Assembly (NCBI GenBank): GCA_014529385.2
Contig: CM043967.1
Location: 131,313,182 to 131,377,181, forward strand
Reading direction: 5' to 3'
Length of the DNA: 64,000 bases
Origin: Adiantum capillus-veneris
Lineage: Eukaryota; Streptophyta; Polypodiopsida; Polypodiales; Pteridaceae
Shown here: in pieces, positions 31,930 through 44,128 of the stretch
Numbering within the stretch: the first letter of the stretch is position 1
How the letters are laid out: every line of letters starts with the position of its first letter
Notes under the pieces: model-generated
The model's database searches: none
Told to the model about the DNA's origin: nothing
Seen by the model: only the letters and a program-made list of their open reading frames with translations
Translations under genes and position numbers: made by a program

Positions 31930-33070
31930 AGCAAGTAAAAGTGGATGAAGCAGTGGAAGAAGCATTGGATAAGGTTTATGTTGAAAGAGGTACATTCGAC
32001 GGTTATGATAGTGATGAATATTTTGCATGCTATAGGTCAGAGATGGAGCTTATGGGTAGTCTAACTAAGCATATGATCAAGGAGTATGACCAGTTGGTAG
32101 CTCCATAATTATTGATCAAATACAAGATCTTATTGGTATGTACGTAGATAACTATATATAATTTGAAGAAGCAGTTGTACAAGTGGGTGATTGGCATATA
32201 GCCTTGGAAATAGAGGAGATGAATAAGAAAAAGCAGGTTACTTTCAGTAATGGTGATGGACATCAATTGCAGACAATCAACTATGATGAATTTTGGGAGC
32301 AGATTCATGCAAGAAGTAAAGCTAAAGCAAATGCAGCTTTACAAGTATCAGATTTAGCACCAGAGGATCATGCTTCAGGTAACCTAACATGGGTAGATAA
32401 TGAATCCCATCTGAAAACCATTGATGATGCTTTAAGAGAGTTTTCTGTTCCATATGAGAAGGACGTCCGAGGCTTGCATTTCATAGGCAGCTTAGAGCAA
32501 CGAAAAGAAGCAAATGATAGAGAACTCATGAAGATGCTCGATGAAGCTCTAGAGGATTTCAAGATTACCAAAGATGACATACCTACAACTTTTTAGGTAC
32601 TAAACAATGATTTGGATGTGATGAATAGAGATGGTTTCTTGCTACATACTAATACCTCTTATGCCAGAGGGGGTGATGTTGATTTAGTACCAATTATGCC
32701 AGAGATTGAGGTGACTACCAATTTGCTTTAGTCTTCTAATCTCCTATCAAGCAGTGATACATGTGGTTATATAGGATGTTACAAAGATGTGATCATCATG
32801 TTTATAAAGAATTTGAAGCCCTTTGATCTAGGAGGACAAATTTGTGTGTACGGTCTATGGCAATTGACCTACTTACCGTATGATCCCGGTGGTGTTCATC
32901 ATGCTTATAGCTTATGGAAGGATATTTACAGGCTTTGCAATGCATTATATTTTTTTGGATGGGTGTGTTTCAATGATGAAAAGTTTTTGACTTTCCCTTC
33001 GATCCTGGAGGTTTATGCCTACCTGAAGTCAAAATCTAGAGAGGTTATTGAAACCATGCTTTCAGTGAGC
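31930..33070 (+). pseudogene. Unrecognised broken reading frame
   Basis: The plus strand has an acidic, partly open stretch: VDEAVEEALDKVYVERGTFD, an open frame at 32183-32596 (137 codons, ending ALEDFKITKDDIPTTF) and another at 32789-33079 with VYGLWQLTYLPYDPGGVHHA. Codon patterns look protein-coding and the pieces run in one direction. They probably belong to the internal region of the element whose 3' LTR lies at 34006. I do not recognise the family. No catalytic motif of RT, integrase or protease is visible. Confidence 0.4.
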
Positions 33071-34005
33071 AGTGGTTAGATTTTATGCTTACAGTTTTTT
33101 GAAGATGGTTGGCACATACCGCGAAGGATGTGCAGGTTCAGAGGGGGTGGATGTCGTGATGCTTTTGGGTTTATTAGGAGAAAAGCATAAGATTGATAAG
33201 ATTCTTTTAGGTTTTTGGGCAAAAGCATGTCGGGTTTTCAAAGTGGTATTCTGAAGTAACATTGATGATAGATAGAGTATGCCAAATGCAGTAAACTTCA
33301 TGGTTTGAGAATGTTGACTACACGGTCATGACCAAAGAGGCATGGAAATGGGAGACAAGCATGGATTGCTATTTGCCTTGCTACCTGTGCTTGGAGGCAA
33401 TACTGGTGTGATTCATGGACTTGTTTCAATGCTCCACTCGCTTCTCTTGCTCGCTTTATTTCTGGCACTATCAATGATAACATCCGGTTTTTTAAAGTTG
33501 ATGATGCGACTCTCATCTTAGCAAACTAATGAATTGTATCAATTAGCAGTAGTAGCATTCTGCCTTATAGTAGCTTGGTGCAGTGACAAGTTAGGTTTAA
33601 GCCTTGAGCTTGGATCATTTGTGACGGATGTGATGATTGCTACTACATATTTTGTAGAGCACATGCTTCAACAATTAAACACCCAACCTTGGTTTATAAG
33701 AAAACGCTCCTATGCAATTTAGAGATAAATAGCTATGAGTTTGATAGCTCCATAATGATATGATACGGGTGCCACTATTTAAAAGCTGACGACTTGCTAA
33801 AATTATCGAGTAGCGGGGAGAGTAAAGCAAGGAGAAGTGTCATCGAATAAGGAAAAGCTTCAGGGCCAGAGAAGGGAAGGGGACATTTAAGCTTTTTGAC
33901 TTGCGACAATTTGAGAAGGGAATGCTCCGTGTACAAGGTAGGTCTTCTGTTACTTGTGATAAGCAAGGTCTAATTTTTGCTGTAACTTCAAATTGGGGGA
34001 CAAGT

Positions 34006-34866
34006 TGCAGATGCCGGAGAGCGAGCGCGAGGAGAGAGAATCAAGGAATCAAGGCGCTGTCGAGAAGAAGAGCAAGACGAGCACGAGCAAAGGCAGCACA
34101 CGAGCGTGAGCAAGGGGAGGTAATCAAGGGAACTCTAGGGCGGCCAGGGAGGAGCAAAAACTGTGCAGAGTTGCCGTCAAAAGAGGAAGAGAAGGGCAAG
34201 TGATGAATCAATCAAACGAGAGACAATCTTCTCAGGCAACGTTCTCCTCGCCATCATCTACGTCTGCATAGTACAATGCCGTCAAGGAGTAGAAGGAGCG
34301 GACGAGGCAGCAGGGTGGAGACAACAAATTAAAAAAAGGCTTTTTAATTAAAACTCAAAATTTTTAAGTAATCCAAGGGGTTATTCTCACTCCGAGTCTC
34401 GGCACATCAAGAGAGAGTTTTGACATAGAAAGGCTGATAAAGAGGATCAAGATCGAGAAGACGAGCGTTTTGATTGATGAAGGCGACTTGTGTCCTTAAA
34501 GCAGTAAGGAAGTGATCTGTGCAAAAGCAATTTGTGCGAGTCAGAGTAAGGGAAGTCGAAAGATCCAGGAATGATTGTGTTAAGGAAGAGCAAGGCGAGA
34601 TAAAGACTTTCTCGCGCTCTTGTGATAAAGGGCATGGTTTCTTTTCTCTTCCGCTCTTGACTAAGCAAAAGTCAGCAGATTCTTTATTAATGCTTGTAGT
34701 TAAGTGTTCTAACCAAACTTTAATTTGATAGTAAAAAGATTTTGAGTTCTAAAGTGTGGTTTGTATCTCCAAAATATTATTTTGTGTCATTTCACTCACC
34801 AGTTCCCACATAAGGCAACCCCGTGTTGAACTCGGCTCATTAACAACACTTATTTATCCCCAACAA
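34006..34866 (+). repeat. Probable 3' LTR of an unassigned plus-strand element
   Basis: Preceded by AAATTGGGGGACAAG (33990-34004), a typical plant gypsy polypurine tract. It starts near TGCAGATGCCGGAG and ends CCCCAACAACA at about 34866, where a different element begins. No 5' partner was found, so the limits are provisional. Confidence 0.45.
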
Positions 34867-34872
34867 CAGAGG

Positions 34873-35265
34873 CTAAAATGAACCCAAATCAAAACTTTGA
34901 GCAGACCAAGCTCTACGATTTTTCTCGAAGCATTAGTCGACATGCTGACAGTCACCAAAACTCACCCAAATCGAAGAAAGTGAGTAGGGGGTTCTTGGTG
35001 ATGCTAGCAACTATGCTCAAGAAGATGCAACCTACTTTGATACCAATTGTTAAAATTAGGCTTGTAGGGATGCACACACAACTTGGTGAAGATGAAAAAG
35101 CTCAAGGCACACAACATAGATCATATTACTTAGTGCAAAAGTAGAAAAATAATTTAGTGATGGGCATATATATAATGCACAGGGGAAGAAACCTCCTAGT
35201 GAGGAAAAAAGTGATGCGACAGTCCTAAGTGTGTTCACACACATCACTACCACATATACGTTAAA
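34873..35265 (-). mobile_element. Fragment of a Copia A relative (leader and 5' LTR)
   Basis: 34873-35045 parallels Copia A leader 11348-11519 (ACCCAAATCAAAA, GAGCAGACCAAGCTCT, TTGATACCAATTGTT). 35046-35265 parallels the 218-bp LTR (GTGTGTTCACACACATCACTACCACAT). It is clearly more diverged than Copia A's own LTR pair. It retains the 9-bp GATGGGCAT block. Confidence 0.85.
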
Positions 35266-35982
35266 ATTTAAAGTATCTTCTCATGGAGTTCTTGCATCTT
35301 GTTGATGTGATTCCTCATGGATGAGTGGTTTGCATCCACAGTACTCAAATACACCTCCAAATCTATCCTCTTCATCAAAGAGACTCAATTATATGAAGAT
35401 GAAAGCATATCCCAAATCAACTTCGCGTCCTTCATCAGTTGGATGTGATTGGTGACCGATGGTATCCTATTGAGGATGATAGATGATTAGATTTGAGCAT
35501 TGAAAAACTCTCATAATGTTGCTCTTGCGTATCCCTTGGCTTATGAAAGTTGCTAAAAAAAAGCCTCCAAGATCATAAGAGTCAAAGGACCGCCATCATG
35601 GCCACTATCCAAATGGCATAGTTGTCACCATTCAATTGCCGATCTGAGGGAAAGGTAGGAAGGGTCGGGATCTTGATTGGTTGATCACCTAGGGTGGAGT
35701 AGAAATGGGACCAATCTCCTCTCTCATCGTCCACAATTTCTCCATCATTGACAAAAGCTCCACCATCCAAAACTTTCTCTTGTTGTGCTTCTTTATTGCA
35801 GATGAAATGACAATCAAAATCATCACTCCTCTCCATCTTGTGAGAGAACTTGGGAAACCTTCAAATATTCCCGCTATAGTCGAAATCAAACCCAAATAAG
35901 TGAAAAACAATAAACCATCTCTATTGTCACAAAATTTCAACACCAAAAACTCGCAGAGATCACTAATCCAACTCGAAAGCAC
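35266..35982 (-). pseudogene. Copia B gag remnant
   Basis: The minus strand gives LPTFPSDRQLNGDNYAIWIV near 35660-35600, the N-terminal copia Gag signature (LNGxNYxxW). More decayed capsid sequence runs to about 35300. It lies directly inside the primer site and LTR at 36001, as expected. Confidence 0.65.
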
Positions 35983-35984
35983 AT

Positions 35985-35999
35985 CGTGGCTCTGATAGC
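35985..35999 (-). other. Copia B primer-binding site
   Basis: The minus strand reads TATCAGAGCCACGATG just inside the LTR; initiator Met tRNA complement TGGTATCAGAGCCACG. Its first bases are decayed. Confidence 0.75.
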
Positions 36000-36000
36000 T

Positions 36001-36635
36001 TGTCAAAGATGCAGTAGAAAAGGGTGAATCTGGTGGCAATCTTGTCTGCAACTGTGAGCAAACCTCCTCTTGGGATTAGTCAACCAATGGATCTTGGATC
36101 TGTCGTGACAAAATTCCTCGTAGACAACCTCCTACCATGTGTCAACCACCGAATGGGCATGGGTGCAGTGCACAAACTATAGGATAACCTGCCGTGTGGG
36201 GTGTCAACACGTAGAAGTAGGAGAGAGAATAGAGATCACTAGCAATAGTGGTAGAGAGAGAAAAATGTTGGTGCACAAAAAGCTAAAGAGAGGAGAAAGA
36301 AAATGCTACAAGACTCTAGAGAGAGAAAACACTAGAGAGAGATTGTAGCCCAAATGATGATACTTTGCATATAGTTGATATACCAAAACATACAAGGGGA
36401 GGTGGCGGATATAGGTATTGGCAAAAAATGCCCTACCTACACGCCCAAAACCCCAAAACCCATAAATATAGGCCTTGATTCTAATAAATATGTGAAGTCA
36501 CACATTTATTAGCAAGAGAAAATACAAAACACTAAGATTTTGACCCCGAGAAATAGGAACAGGGGTCCCTCCTCATGCTAGCCTATCGGGTGGGAAACAC
36601 CGTGGAATGCACCATCAAGAAAGTAGGTCGATCAC
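36001..36635 (-). repeat. Copia B 5' LTR
   Basis: It starts TGTCAAAGATGCAG. Homology with 3940-4636 runs to about 36630 (GAATGCACCATCAAGAAAGTAGGTC) and then stops, so the outer 60-70 bp are lost and the target duplication cannot be read. Confidence 0.75.
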
Positions 36636-38700
36636 TGATACCTTTTATTCTAATACTAGAAAGAGGTTGAGGTGAGGAAGGTTACGTTTCGAAGTGTTAT
36701 GTGACTAGTTCAGAAATGAAGACAAGAGCCCGTTCATGCACCACATTGTGAAGATAGTGTGCAAAGTGATACTCCTTGTAGCACTACCATGCAAAAAGTA
36801 GGGGAAATACATCAAGTGGTGCTCAAATGCTAGTGACATAATCGATTCCTCATGTAGAGCTTGGTGCATTGAGAAGGTCAAGGAGATTTTCTAGGTTGCC
36901 TGAGAGGTTTGTGTGTCATGCCTAGATTACATTATACTGATGGATTGTGGTGATTTTGCTTCCATATATGAGGCTATGTTACTAGATGACAAGATTAAGT
37001 AGGAAAGTGCTATGAAATTATGTTGGAAATATATCTACAACGATGCACACAAACATGGAGAAGATGAAGGAGAAGCTCAAGAGAAATGTTACGAGGCTCC
37101 CCAACTCTGCTTATCTTGTTGCACTAATAGTGAGAACCTCAGACATAATTGCCAATCTGAAGGACGTAGCCGACCTAACTAGTACATAGAGGCTACAAGA
37201 GGGTGGCAAGCTCTCCAAAAACCCAATCATGATATGACACAATCAGATGTTGATTTTGCAAACCCAAATCATTGAATGTCAGTCTACATCCACTAATATA
37301 GCTCATGCAATTCATCTTGCAAATGTCCCATTGCAACCAAACTTGCCATAGAGATAGGCAAGACCATTTAGGACCACTCTAGGGTCTCAAATCCATCAAA
37401 TGGATGCCACATGTAGAAACAATATTAAACAATATGCTTAAATTTAGTAGGTCAATTTGATAACTAATTGACCCTATAGCTTTGTAATGTCAAGGTCTAT
37501 CCACTAACTAACTTTGAAATCACAAATGACTACTTAAATCACAAATGATGACTAAAACTAGCATGTCAAGAGCCACATCCAAAATGTAGAAATGCAACGA
37601 GTCACTTACGTTGATGCGTAAAGCTTTCACCTGGCAATGTGTGGCCAAGCTCTACATAGCATGCTAAGTGCTCAAATCATTATCCAAAAAGCTTGCATTC
37701 ATTTTACAAAAAGCTTAAAAAATGGACTTTATAATTTGCCAATGGCCAAGATCTAGTCCAACATGGCTAAATGAGTTACAAGTTGGAAGCCATTGTGCCC
37801 GATCTAATCAATAGAATCTCACATATACAACCGTGGAAAACTAATAAATACAATCAAGGAATCCCACTTTTAGTGGCCTATGTTAGCTTAGCAGCTAACA
37901 TTCCCACCTTTGTAGCCCATGTCATCTTGTGACATGGCTATTTGTAAGCTGGTATGTGGGCTTCTTGTCCTTAGATAAGGAGCTTTAAAACTCTTTGTCA
38001 GTTGATATGGCTATATACCGGCTATCGTTCCCTTGAGTGATTTCTTCTTTGGTGTATTCTTGATAGTGCCAGATATTGTTCCTATACTGATTAGATGTCA
38101 AAAATCTAGAATTTCAAAGTTAATGACTTTTTTTGCAATGGAGTAATCTCTCCATGTTTTAGTGAAAATGATTTCAAAATCAACTCATTGATGCAAAACA
38201 TGTCTACAAGCATAGAATAGTGCATTGGACTTCAAAAGATAAAATTTGCCCTCTTTGTTTAGTATCGTGATACTAAACTCTTACACATAACTCATACTTT
38301 TTTCACATGATTTGTATATTCATAGTGTCCTTGGTAACCTATAAGCAATTTCAAGTGATTTGGAGCAATAAAAGTTGGTGGTGAGAAGACCAAAAACAAA
38401 TTTGCAAACTTTGGAATTGAAAATCTTTGTGTTTAGTGATGATTCATGTGTCCAAATGGGCTCAAACTGCTCTTTGGACTCAACAAACATTGGCAAGCCC
38501 ATTGGCAATGAAAAGCACCCCCTTGTGAAGGATAGTTTAGTGTTGTGATACTACACTTTACACTAAAGTTGGATGTTTGGCCCCTGATAGGTGGGTGTAC
38601 ACATAAAGATAAGGTCCTTAAGCAATCTTGGATGTGTTAGGACCATTGAATGAGAATTTCGGCACAAATTTGGCTTGGTGGCTGTGAAATTGGCCTTTCA
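36636..38700. other. Anonymous repeat-like DNA
   Basis: No coding frame I can support. TGTTGGAAATATATCTACAA...CAAACATGGAGAAGATGAAG at 37020-37070 vaguely resembles the start of the Copia A LTR and may be an old LTR edge. Nothing else was recognised. Confidence 0.4.
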
Positions 38701-39349
38701 CTTTGGTTGCTTGAGATGTGGTGTTTGTTTTAGGGCTTAACTACTCCCCTATTCATACTCACGAGCACGACACAGACAACATACTTATCATCCGATGACA
38801 CGACTAACCCGTAGGTGCACGTAGGCAATCTCGTTAGCTTGTCAAGCTGAGACCAATCTACACATACGCACTTTTATGATGCATCAATCACTAACCCTGG
38901 TAGAATGCAACCCACCCTATCCCTTAACTCTCACAACACATTTTACACGTCCAATGAACTCAGAATCGCATCAAACTTACTAGGCACCATCCTCTCACTA
39001 GGACATACTTACCTATAAGTCTAATCTCACCAGATTTGAACCCTAGCTATCTCTAATGCTGTCGCGATAGACTAATAGGTCATAATCCAAAAGTGGGCGA
39101 AACTTAAGTTTATCAGTATCTATGTGTAGCTAATCTCTTTCTCATTCCATGAAGCACTTGATTATTGAAAACAGACACCGTTTGTGCTACTTACAAGCAA
39201 AACAAGCTCGAGGAAGAATCAATCGCGATCAACTCGAAACGGCGAATGCGTGGCGTGGGTGCGTAGCTCTCGGAGAGACTATCGCGGTGGTGTGGTCGCG
39301 TTGTGAATCTGGTGAGAGAGAAGCGCATAGCGAAGAGGATAAGACACAC

Positions 39350-39652
39350 TCACTCTCTCTCTATCTCTCTCTCTCAGACTTGTACGACATAGGATTAATT
39401 CAAATGTTTTTAAAAAAATGGTTCTACGGTGACTTTTATACTTTAGTCACCTTAGCTCAAAAAATATACATGGGGTTCTCTTGCTCATGATTACAAAAGT
39501 GGGAATAATTCTGAGTCCTGACTAACTGACTAATATTTACATAATCCAGACGAATGGATCAAACTGATAAGACGTCTTTGACATAAAAAATGGAATTTGA
39601 TATGCTTTACAAATGGGCTCATTACAACAGTTGGACCAATGGGGCTCCAACA
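39350..39652 (-). repeat. 3' LTR (U3/R part) of element G
   Basis: The sense-strand start TGTTGGAGCCCCATTGG at 39652 follows a polypurine tract (CTAGGAGGGGGGAG, 39653-39666). A sense TATA box TATAAAAG lies at 39433-39440, and a GA-rich run (CT on plus, 39351-39380) lies about 60-80 bp downstream, as in the other LTRs here. The outer edge left of 39350 and the 5' partner were not found. Confidence 0.55.
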
Positions 39653-39700
39653 CTCCCCCCCTCCTAGTTCATGTCTACCACGATATGATCGTCTTTGTCT

Positions 39701-42700
39701 TTATTGTCGTTGTCGCCTTTCTTGAGTGATTTGCTGTAGAAACGCATCATAGCGCATAGAGTCACTTGCCATTAATGGGCCAAATTTTTTTGACTTATAC
39801 GTGAAGAAGCCCGTGTAAAATGCTTCTTCAAATGTCTGGAGATGGTAGCTTGGCAGAAACATCAGCCGTTTGAAATAAGCATACAATACTGGCTCTGTCG
39901 GTGGCCCACTTAGATCGTATGACAATTCTGAGATGCTTCTTTCAGTATTCATATACTCTGATGTCCAGCTTTCTGAGAAGGTTGTGCGACAGGCCAAAAA
40001 TGTGTGAGCTATTTTACATAGCATCTTGCAGGGTAGGTCAAGAGAGCCTCCGAATTCTGCTATGGCGCCCTGCAGGGTTTTCACCATGTAAGAACTGGAT
40101 ATTCTCTCTCCCTCTGCTGACCCTGGCATTACTGGATAATTCGGCCATGTCGGATTTCTGCTCTGTAGTGCTTTATGTTGGCTGTAGGTGTATGTTCGGG
40201 GAGTTGGGCAAAACGTTCTGTCATTCCTCAGCTCAGGCGGTGCTTTGACTAAGTGGATCAAGTTATGAGGATGGTCCAATAGCCATTGACGGCTCCACTT
40301 TGGCTGGCTGTCCACTATTCTGTTTTGCCGTTCCCTATCTTGTACTTCTCCTTCAAATACTGGCACTTGTTCTTCTTTTTCGAGCTGCCGTTGATGTGTT
40401 AGAGTCTCATACTTCAACAGAGCATAAGGTAACATAGGCGCATTCCATTCTTGCCGTATCTCTTCTGCTATACTGCCCGATTTGGAAAGCCCTTGTAGCA
40501 ACTCCTTTTCGAGTTGCATAGCCTTGTACCATATCATTTCTGTTTGCTTTTCCATCTGCTCGGCTAGCCTCTGCTCTTCCATCTTCGTGACTGAATCTTC
40601 TTCTGTCTCTTGGTCTTTGGAGTCAGTTTGATCAGTCTGCGTATGTGCCTCCTGTTCATCTAAATCTTTGTCGTACTCATCTTGACCCCCATAAACTTCG
40701 GCGAGTCCAGCCAAATTCGTTGTTACTGTCTCCATGTGCACTCGTCCCTGTCCTTGGTGCTGCCCTGCACTTTGTAGACTTGCGATTTGTGCGGTCATTG
40801 TTCTACTGTTGATTTGTAGAGCTTGAAATTCCATGTCTTTTTTAGCGGCCGACTCCTCTAATTGTTTTATCCTGATATGCAGGTTTTCATTTTCTTCCCT
40901 GAGTGATTTGGAAACAATGCTTTCCATTTCACTGTCAGGAGTTGGTCCTTGTTGTTATTCACTTTGCAAATCTGAAATTTGTCTTTGTAGTTCACCTTCT
41001 GCTCTAAGCGCACTTTCAACAATCATTAAACGATGTTTTCTTTCTAACTCCATCTCCCTCTTTAGTGCAGCCACTTCTTCTTCTGGATGGACTACTGGTG
41101 TTGTTGGTAGTGACGTTTTTTGCTTTTTAGCACGTTCTATTTCTCTTGCTTGGATATCTGTTACTGATCTTAAATCTTTGACTTCAATTTGTAAGTCATC
41201 GATGACAACTTGCAAACTTGTGATGGCCTCTAGCGCATCTTGCTTTTCCTTTTCCAACTTTTGGATGTGTTCGTCTCTTTCACTGACATCTTCAAGGAAC
41301 ACGTTTATTGTATCTTCACATATGGCATTGAAGTCTTCCGATTCCTTTAAATTGTCCTTGAGAAGATTTACTGTGCCTTTGAGCCCCAATATTTCAGTAT
41401 CTCTGATGCTGATCAGCTTTAGAGTGTCTTCCCTTTGCTCTTGCAGTCTCTGAACTTCCTCATCAGTTTTTTGTAGCTTCATTTTGTTGGACCGGTTCTG
41501 ATCAGCTAACCATTGACTGTGCAGTCTTGTTCGGTTTAGTATTGTCGCCATTGATTGCAAATCTTCATCTATAGTAGCTTCCAACTCAATTTCTTGAGAG
41601 GAGGAAGCTTTATCTTTAGACTGATCCACCACCTTTTGCTTGCCTTTATCACTTTGTGATATGGTTCCAGTGTTTTGGCGTCTATCTGTTCCTTCTTCTT
41701 CTTCCTGTTCACTGGGCGGTGTGTGAACTCTGTCATCTCGATGTGAGATTTCTGAATGCAAAGTAGATTCAGCAGGTGGGCTAGATTGCCTCTCACTTGT
41801 ATCTGGCCTTGGAGATGGTGGCGGTGTCTCCTGATCACGTGAAGTCGGCCTCATCTGATCTCTCAAAGTTTGGAGATCCTCCTCTTCTAGTAGCAGTTCT
41901 GGCTGATCTCTCACATTTCTTTCATGGATGTATTTCTCGAACCAGTCCAGCTCAAAAGCTGGGTTGTTTCTATTCTTCGTTCTCAGTGTGAAAGTGCTAC
42001 TAGACGGTTTCCAAGTGGCGCCTACATCGCCTCGTAGAGATCTTTCTAGAGCAAACTCTTCTAGCATCCTTTCCATCTTTGCTATCTTCTGCAACCTGGT
42101 GTTGTTTTCCATTTCCACTTTTCGCTTCTTTAGTCGGGCATCTTCCTCTTCAGTTCTTTTTTCTTCAGCCATCTTTTCTTGTGTACTTCTTGTCACTCTT
42201 TCCAGCTTGCGTCCTCCAATGGTATTAATAGATGCCGGTACTTTCCTTTGTGATCCGTCTTCGCTATTTTCCCTTAATACCAGCCAGTCGTTCTGATGAG
42301 GGGCAGGTGGCAACTGATCTGCCGCGCCTATGGCATGGTATATTACTCTGGTTAGGACTTCTCCTCCTGCAATGTAATTGGGTCTGTCCTGCCTTAGCTT
42401 TGTCATTTCTTCAAACAGATATGACGCGTGATCTATGTAGAACTCACGGGTCATTCCCATAGCCCATGTCAATGTGGTTGAGATGCTCCCGTGCGGTGTA
42501 GTGTATCTTGGCGGCCTTTTGCTGTAGCTCAACAAACACTGACTATAGATCTGTGTCAGCTCTCTTACTTCTGGGTTTGCTATGAGTTCGAAAGAAGGTA
42601 GTTTGGACTTTTGCAAGTAAACTGTGAGATTTTTCCTTCTTTCTCTCATGTTTTCTCCTTGATCTGACAGTTTCAATGCCTCTTTGATGATCTCTTTGGT

Positions 42701-43105
42701 GATCAGGATCTCCATCACTTCATTATCCATGCCTGCCACTCTGCAAGTTCGATCTTCTTGGATAGTCTCTATTAGATGCTATACCCTCTTGAAATCTATC
42801 CCTACTGGTGGTAGTGACACAAAGTTCCACAAGCCGACTTTTTTGAGCCATGACCTTTGCGGTGATCTTTTCAAGTAATTCTCTACCTCCTTGGGAATCA
42901 TCACCGTATCCACTAAGTTTCTTTTGCCATCCACATATGAACCTTGATATATCTGAAAGGCCGCTGCTTGTTGCACATCTGCAGGTATCCATGTGGCTGC
43001 TGGCTTTAAAGAATTGGGTAGAAGTGCATAGGGTGCTGCACCTTCCGTTGCCAGGTTCTTGCCTTTTCTTTTTCCCTGAGAAGCCTCCATAGATCCTGTC
43101 ATCAC
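39701..43105 (-). pseudogene. Element G: 1135-codon coiled-coil reading frame with two in-frame stops, family not recognised
   Basis: From the ATG at 43105 one frame runs to 39701 broken only by TAG (42779-42781) and TAA (40955-40957); no frameshift is needed. The N-terminal quarter is globular-looking (WIPADVQQAAAFQIYQGSYV, WLKKVGLWNFVSLPPVG, then CRVAGMDNEVMEILITKEII, and MGMTREFYIDHASYLFEEMT). The middle (about residues 240-640) is highly charged, with long heptad-like E/K/L/Q runs predicted coiled coil (DLQIEVKDLRSVTDIQAREI). A second coiled coil starts after the TAA. The C-terminal third is again globular (WSRQWLLDHPHNLIHLVKAP, CKMLCKIAHTFLACRTTFSE, LMFLPSYHLQTFEEAFYTGF). No RT, protease, integrase or zinc knuckle is seen. 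It ends 30 bp before a polypurine tract and LTR edge. That position suits either a Gag-only element or an extra 3' (env-position) ORF of a larger retrotransposon. Confidence 0.7.
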
Positions 43106-44099
43106 AATTATCAGTTAATGCATAAACATAGTACTACTTTCCTAAATTGATTACCACTTAATCATGCATCTAGATGAGCCTTCTTAATCCCAAGATTAGT
43201 TAAGATAAAATGTTAGCAGATAGACAAGTTCTTCCGTTGTGCGACTTTGGCGGCTTTAAATTGATGTTGTTGGTGAAGGAGAACAAGCCAAATGCCTTGA
43301 AACTTTGTGTGGTGTATTCTCTCATGGCATGTAAGGTCACTCCATAAGCCAAAGCTCAAAATCTGTCCCTTTGCTACTTTTTCTTAGTCTATCGCGATAG
43401 ACTGGCATTTTTTTGATCTGGGTCCTTTTTTGCAGTTGTGACTCCACCACTTGGTTTCCCATACCTTGCACATGGTCTGAACCCCTTTTCACCTCAAATG
43501 AATGTCAAGTGACCCCTTTTTGGATCAAATCCCAATTTTCCAGATTCACTTCAGAGAGATGTTGGTCTATCTCCTTCATTTTGTGTTTTTTTGGGCTCAA
43601 ACTTAGTGGGTGGTCATCTTGCATCATGTTGAAGACAACTGCTAATTCTGATTTTTGATAAGATGGTCCAGTATCCCTCTGCTTGGTCTATTGCGATAGA
43701 CTGGGACTTAGTGCCAGTTTGTCATTTTCTGGCTTTGTGACCATCTGTCTGCCTTCTCCCAGTTGATGCAAGGTTTCTTGACCCCTTACGTGTAAATTTT
43801 ACCTGTCTGCCCTTGAGAATTTCTGTTCTGACTCTGAGTTGTCTGCATGTCTTTCTCAGCTTGCTATATGAGTCCATCTTGGCACCAAATTTGGTGTACT
43901 GCCTTCATTTGCTTCCCCAAGTCTAGCTTATAAAAATTTGAAAAGTCTTTCCCCCCAAAAATTGTTGCAGCAAGTCTATCGCGATAGACTGAGCTTTTTG
44001 GCCAAAATAGATTTTTCTAGAACTTTGACTTGATATTGGTGGTTAACATTCCTTGTTAGCACCCCTCATGAAGCCAAAGTCAAATTTTCCCTTATCTAA
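43106..44099 (-). other. Leader/spacer of G with palindromic repeats
   Basis: Non-coding between the G frame and the E-joined segment. It contains 18-bp palindromes at 43386, 43685 (two changes) and 43973, with another at 44111. No LTR or primer site was seen. Confidence 0.5.
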
Positions 44100-44128
44100 G
44101 TGCAAGTTCAAGTCTATCGCGATAGACT
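43386..44128. repeat. Four copies of an 18-bp palindrome
   Basis: AGTCTATCGCGATAGACT is perfectly self-complementary. Exact copies at 43386-43403, 43973-43990 and 44111-44128; a two-change copy at 43685-43702. A half copy (GTCGCGATAGACT) is at 39061-39073. Each full copy is followed by G(G/A)G or GGC and a purine/pyrimidine-rich tail. Confidence 0.95.

Larger units (their letters stand above)
3940..36635 (-). mobile_element. Copia B: old Ty1/copia element split by nested insertions
   Basis: Two related LTRs lie at 3940-4636 and 36001 to about 36635. On the minus strand the internal order is 5' LTR, primer site, gag (35266-35982), integrase (11743 to about 12390), reverse transcriptase and RNase H (4653-6565), polypurine tract, 3' LTR. 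That is the copia order, with protease and part of gag not found. The element proper is only about 5 kb; the rest of the span is later insertions. The left LTR interrupts a plus-strand copia gag. The LTRs are clearly homologous but diverged, with a GA tract expanded only in the left copy and the last 60-70 bp missing from the right copy, so the element is old. Confidence 0.75.

Noticed and set aside
37020-37100. Solo LTR of the Copia A family
   Set aside because: Only the first 60 bp resemble it loosely; no matching end or duplication.
39149-39490. 113-codon plus-strand frame near the G LTR
   Set aside because: Lies within the LTR antisense to its TATA box and crosses the CT-rich run; no domain.
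40833-41453. 206-codon serine/leucine-rich plus-strand frame resembling a secreted protein
   Set aside because: Antisense of the charged coiled-coil region of G; Ser/Leu richness comes from complementing Glu/Lys codons.
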